Below, in pieces: positions 63,010 through 64,000 of a stretch of DNA of 64,000 nt (positions are counted from its first letter, which is position 1; each line of letters begins with the position of its first letter). A model generated the notes under the pieces. It did not search any database and was not told the DNA's origin. It saw only the letters and a list, made by a program, of their open reading frames with translations. A program made the translations under genes and the position numbers. This DNA is from Leptodactylus fallax (taxonomy: Eukaryota; Chordata; Amphibia; Anura; Leptodactylidae), in the NCBI GenBank assembly GCA_947044405.1, contig CAMRHE010000358.1:620001-684000 (forward strand), read 5' to 3'.

Positions 63010-63419
63010 AGAGGACGTTTCCCCACCTACCGCTCCACTGATTCCAGCGCAGTTGAATTTTTTTCTCTAACCTCCACCATTCCCAAGCAACAAGCGCAGT
63101 TAGTTTTGGTTCCTGATGTGCTATATAGACTGTAATGTCAGAAGGGTAGTGTCAGGCAGGGGGGTGTAATTCAGGGCTCAAATCAGAAGCAGCCAGTGTA
63201 AAAGCTCAGAATAACACCCCCTTGTCTACTCCCAGCTGACACCGCCCTCCTGACAGTAGAGAGACTAAATATCATATCAGGCACCAAAACTAATAGCACT
63301 GAATGCTCGGGAATGGTGGGGGCTAGAGAAAAAAATCCAACTATGCTGGAATCAGTGGAGCAGCAGCTATTACTTGATGTAAAGCGATGCACTTTGTTGG
63401 GGGTGGTGAAAGGTCCTCT
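63010..63419. mobile_element. TTAA-type MITE (AGAGGAC ends)
   Basis: The left end AGAGGACGTTTCCCCACC pairs with GGTGGTGAAAGGTCCTCT. The left flank is TTAA (63006-63009) and the right flank TGAT (63420-63423), probably degenerate. Inner arms pair (ATTCCAGC against GCTGGAATC; CACCATTCCC against GGGAATGGTG). A partial copy lies at 39040-39308. Confidence 0.72.
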
Positions 63420-64000
63420 TGATTAAAATGTACACAGAGAACCTAATGTTCATTTTTGTAGATTTTGCTAGATCAAAAAAATGCTCAGCTCAATGTATGA
63501 CAATGTATGGTTTGTGTCTTTTTTCCTAAATGTTGATGACAATGAGATATTTTTAACCTCCCCCATGGTGAGTGACACTGTGAGGCTACAAGACAACTCA
63601 TTTTTATCAAAATCGTGCTGCATTCATACTAAACTATAACTAACTATTGTTGTACACATCTAAGAAAGCCCAGAAATGTCCTCCGTATTTGGTGGCATTG
63701 ACCAGTCATTAAACCCTATACAGCAGAGGTCGCAGCTTCTATTCAAAGAGTCCATTCAGTTCACCTAATAATGCTCGATCAATGGCAATGCTCTTTGTAA
63801 ATATTCAGCAGCCATTGTATGCCAAAACTTACTCAGAAATTGTTCTATTGGCATCTCTTCAGCAACTAAAATTCTAATCCCACCTACAGTCTGTTATATC
63901 CCATCAGTAGCCTGCTGGCTACCTAATATACTGTATATCACATGGAGTTATTATAAGACCCATCACGCCCTCCAGGTATTGTGGAAACTGTCATTTTCCA

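Larger units (their letters stand above)
55962..64000 (-). other. LTBP1: LTBP1 intron upstream of the small exon (partial)
   Basis: Position 55962 is the last base of the acceptor AG. No earlier LTBP1 exon (signal peptide or N-terminal basic region) was recognised to the window end. Stretches without a supported element are 55980-56430, 57816-58390, 58956-59127, 60805-61086, 61678-63005 and 63424-64000. The stretch 58215-58400 contains a degraded relative of the CGCAGCAAAATCTGCA-type MITEs, and 61690-61915 a dispersed repeat. Confidence 0.8.

Overview
This is vertebrate nuclear DNA, most likely from a frog or another amphibian. That call is inferred from the dense, diverse set of cut-and-paste DNA transposons (Tc1/mariner, hAT, TTAA-type MITEs), one Rex1-like LINE, many (AT)n/(CA)n microsatellites, and the fact that the only host coding sequence is two short exons of one gene. 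There are no bacterial operons, no CRISPR array and no rRNA or tRNA gene.

Host gene: two consecutive minus-strand exons of LTBP1 (latent TGF-beta binding protein 1, long form) at 55891-55961 and 15256-15547. They join in phase 1: the single C ending the first exon plus CA opening the second makes a proline codon. Together they encode the N-terminal cysteine-rich motif and the first EGF-like domain. The intron between them is 40,343 bp. The flanking introns run off both ends of the window, and no other LTBP1 exon was recognised.

Layout: 1-15255 is the LTBP1 intron downstream of the EGF exon. It carries a hAT copy with a 31-bp minisatellite (4719-6262), a Tc1 with a frameshifted transposase (8999-10635) and two TTAA-type palindromic MITEs. 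The central intron (15548-55890) holds more TTAA MITEs, a deleted Tc1 (23584-24515), a Tc1 interrupted by a tRNA-derived SINE (25717-27467), a 2.3-kb hAT with a perfect 8-bp target duplication (27735-30081), a mariner deletion derivative (31199-31726), a near-complete but frameshifted LINE inside an older palindrome (33673-36980), an intact DD35E Tc1/mariner (42117-43683), a deleted Tc1 beside a microsatellite (44571-45639), an intact Tc1 inside a minisatellite (47286-48934), another intact Tc1 (49705-51334) and a Tc1-type MITE (55203-55578). Recognisable mobile or tandem sequence makes up roughly 40% of this intron by my own addition. Beyond the 71-bp exon (55962-64000) lie two more members of the minisatellite-carrying hAT family, a truncated hAT-like end and two further TTAA MITEs.

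The genes do not act together as a pathway. The transposases are selfish genes resident in LTBP1 introns. The most interesting signals are three intact transposases of three different lineages (one with DD35E spacing), a hAT family that carries a minisatellite expanded to very different lengths at three loci, and several precisely dated nested insertions. I found no convincing novel biological system beyond this transposon biology.
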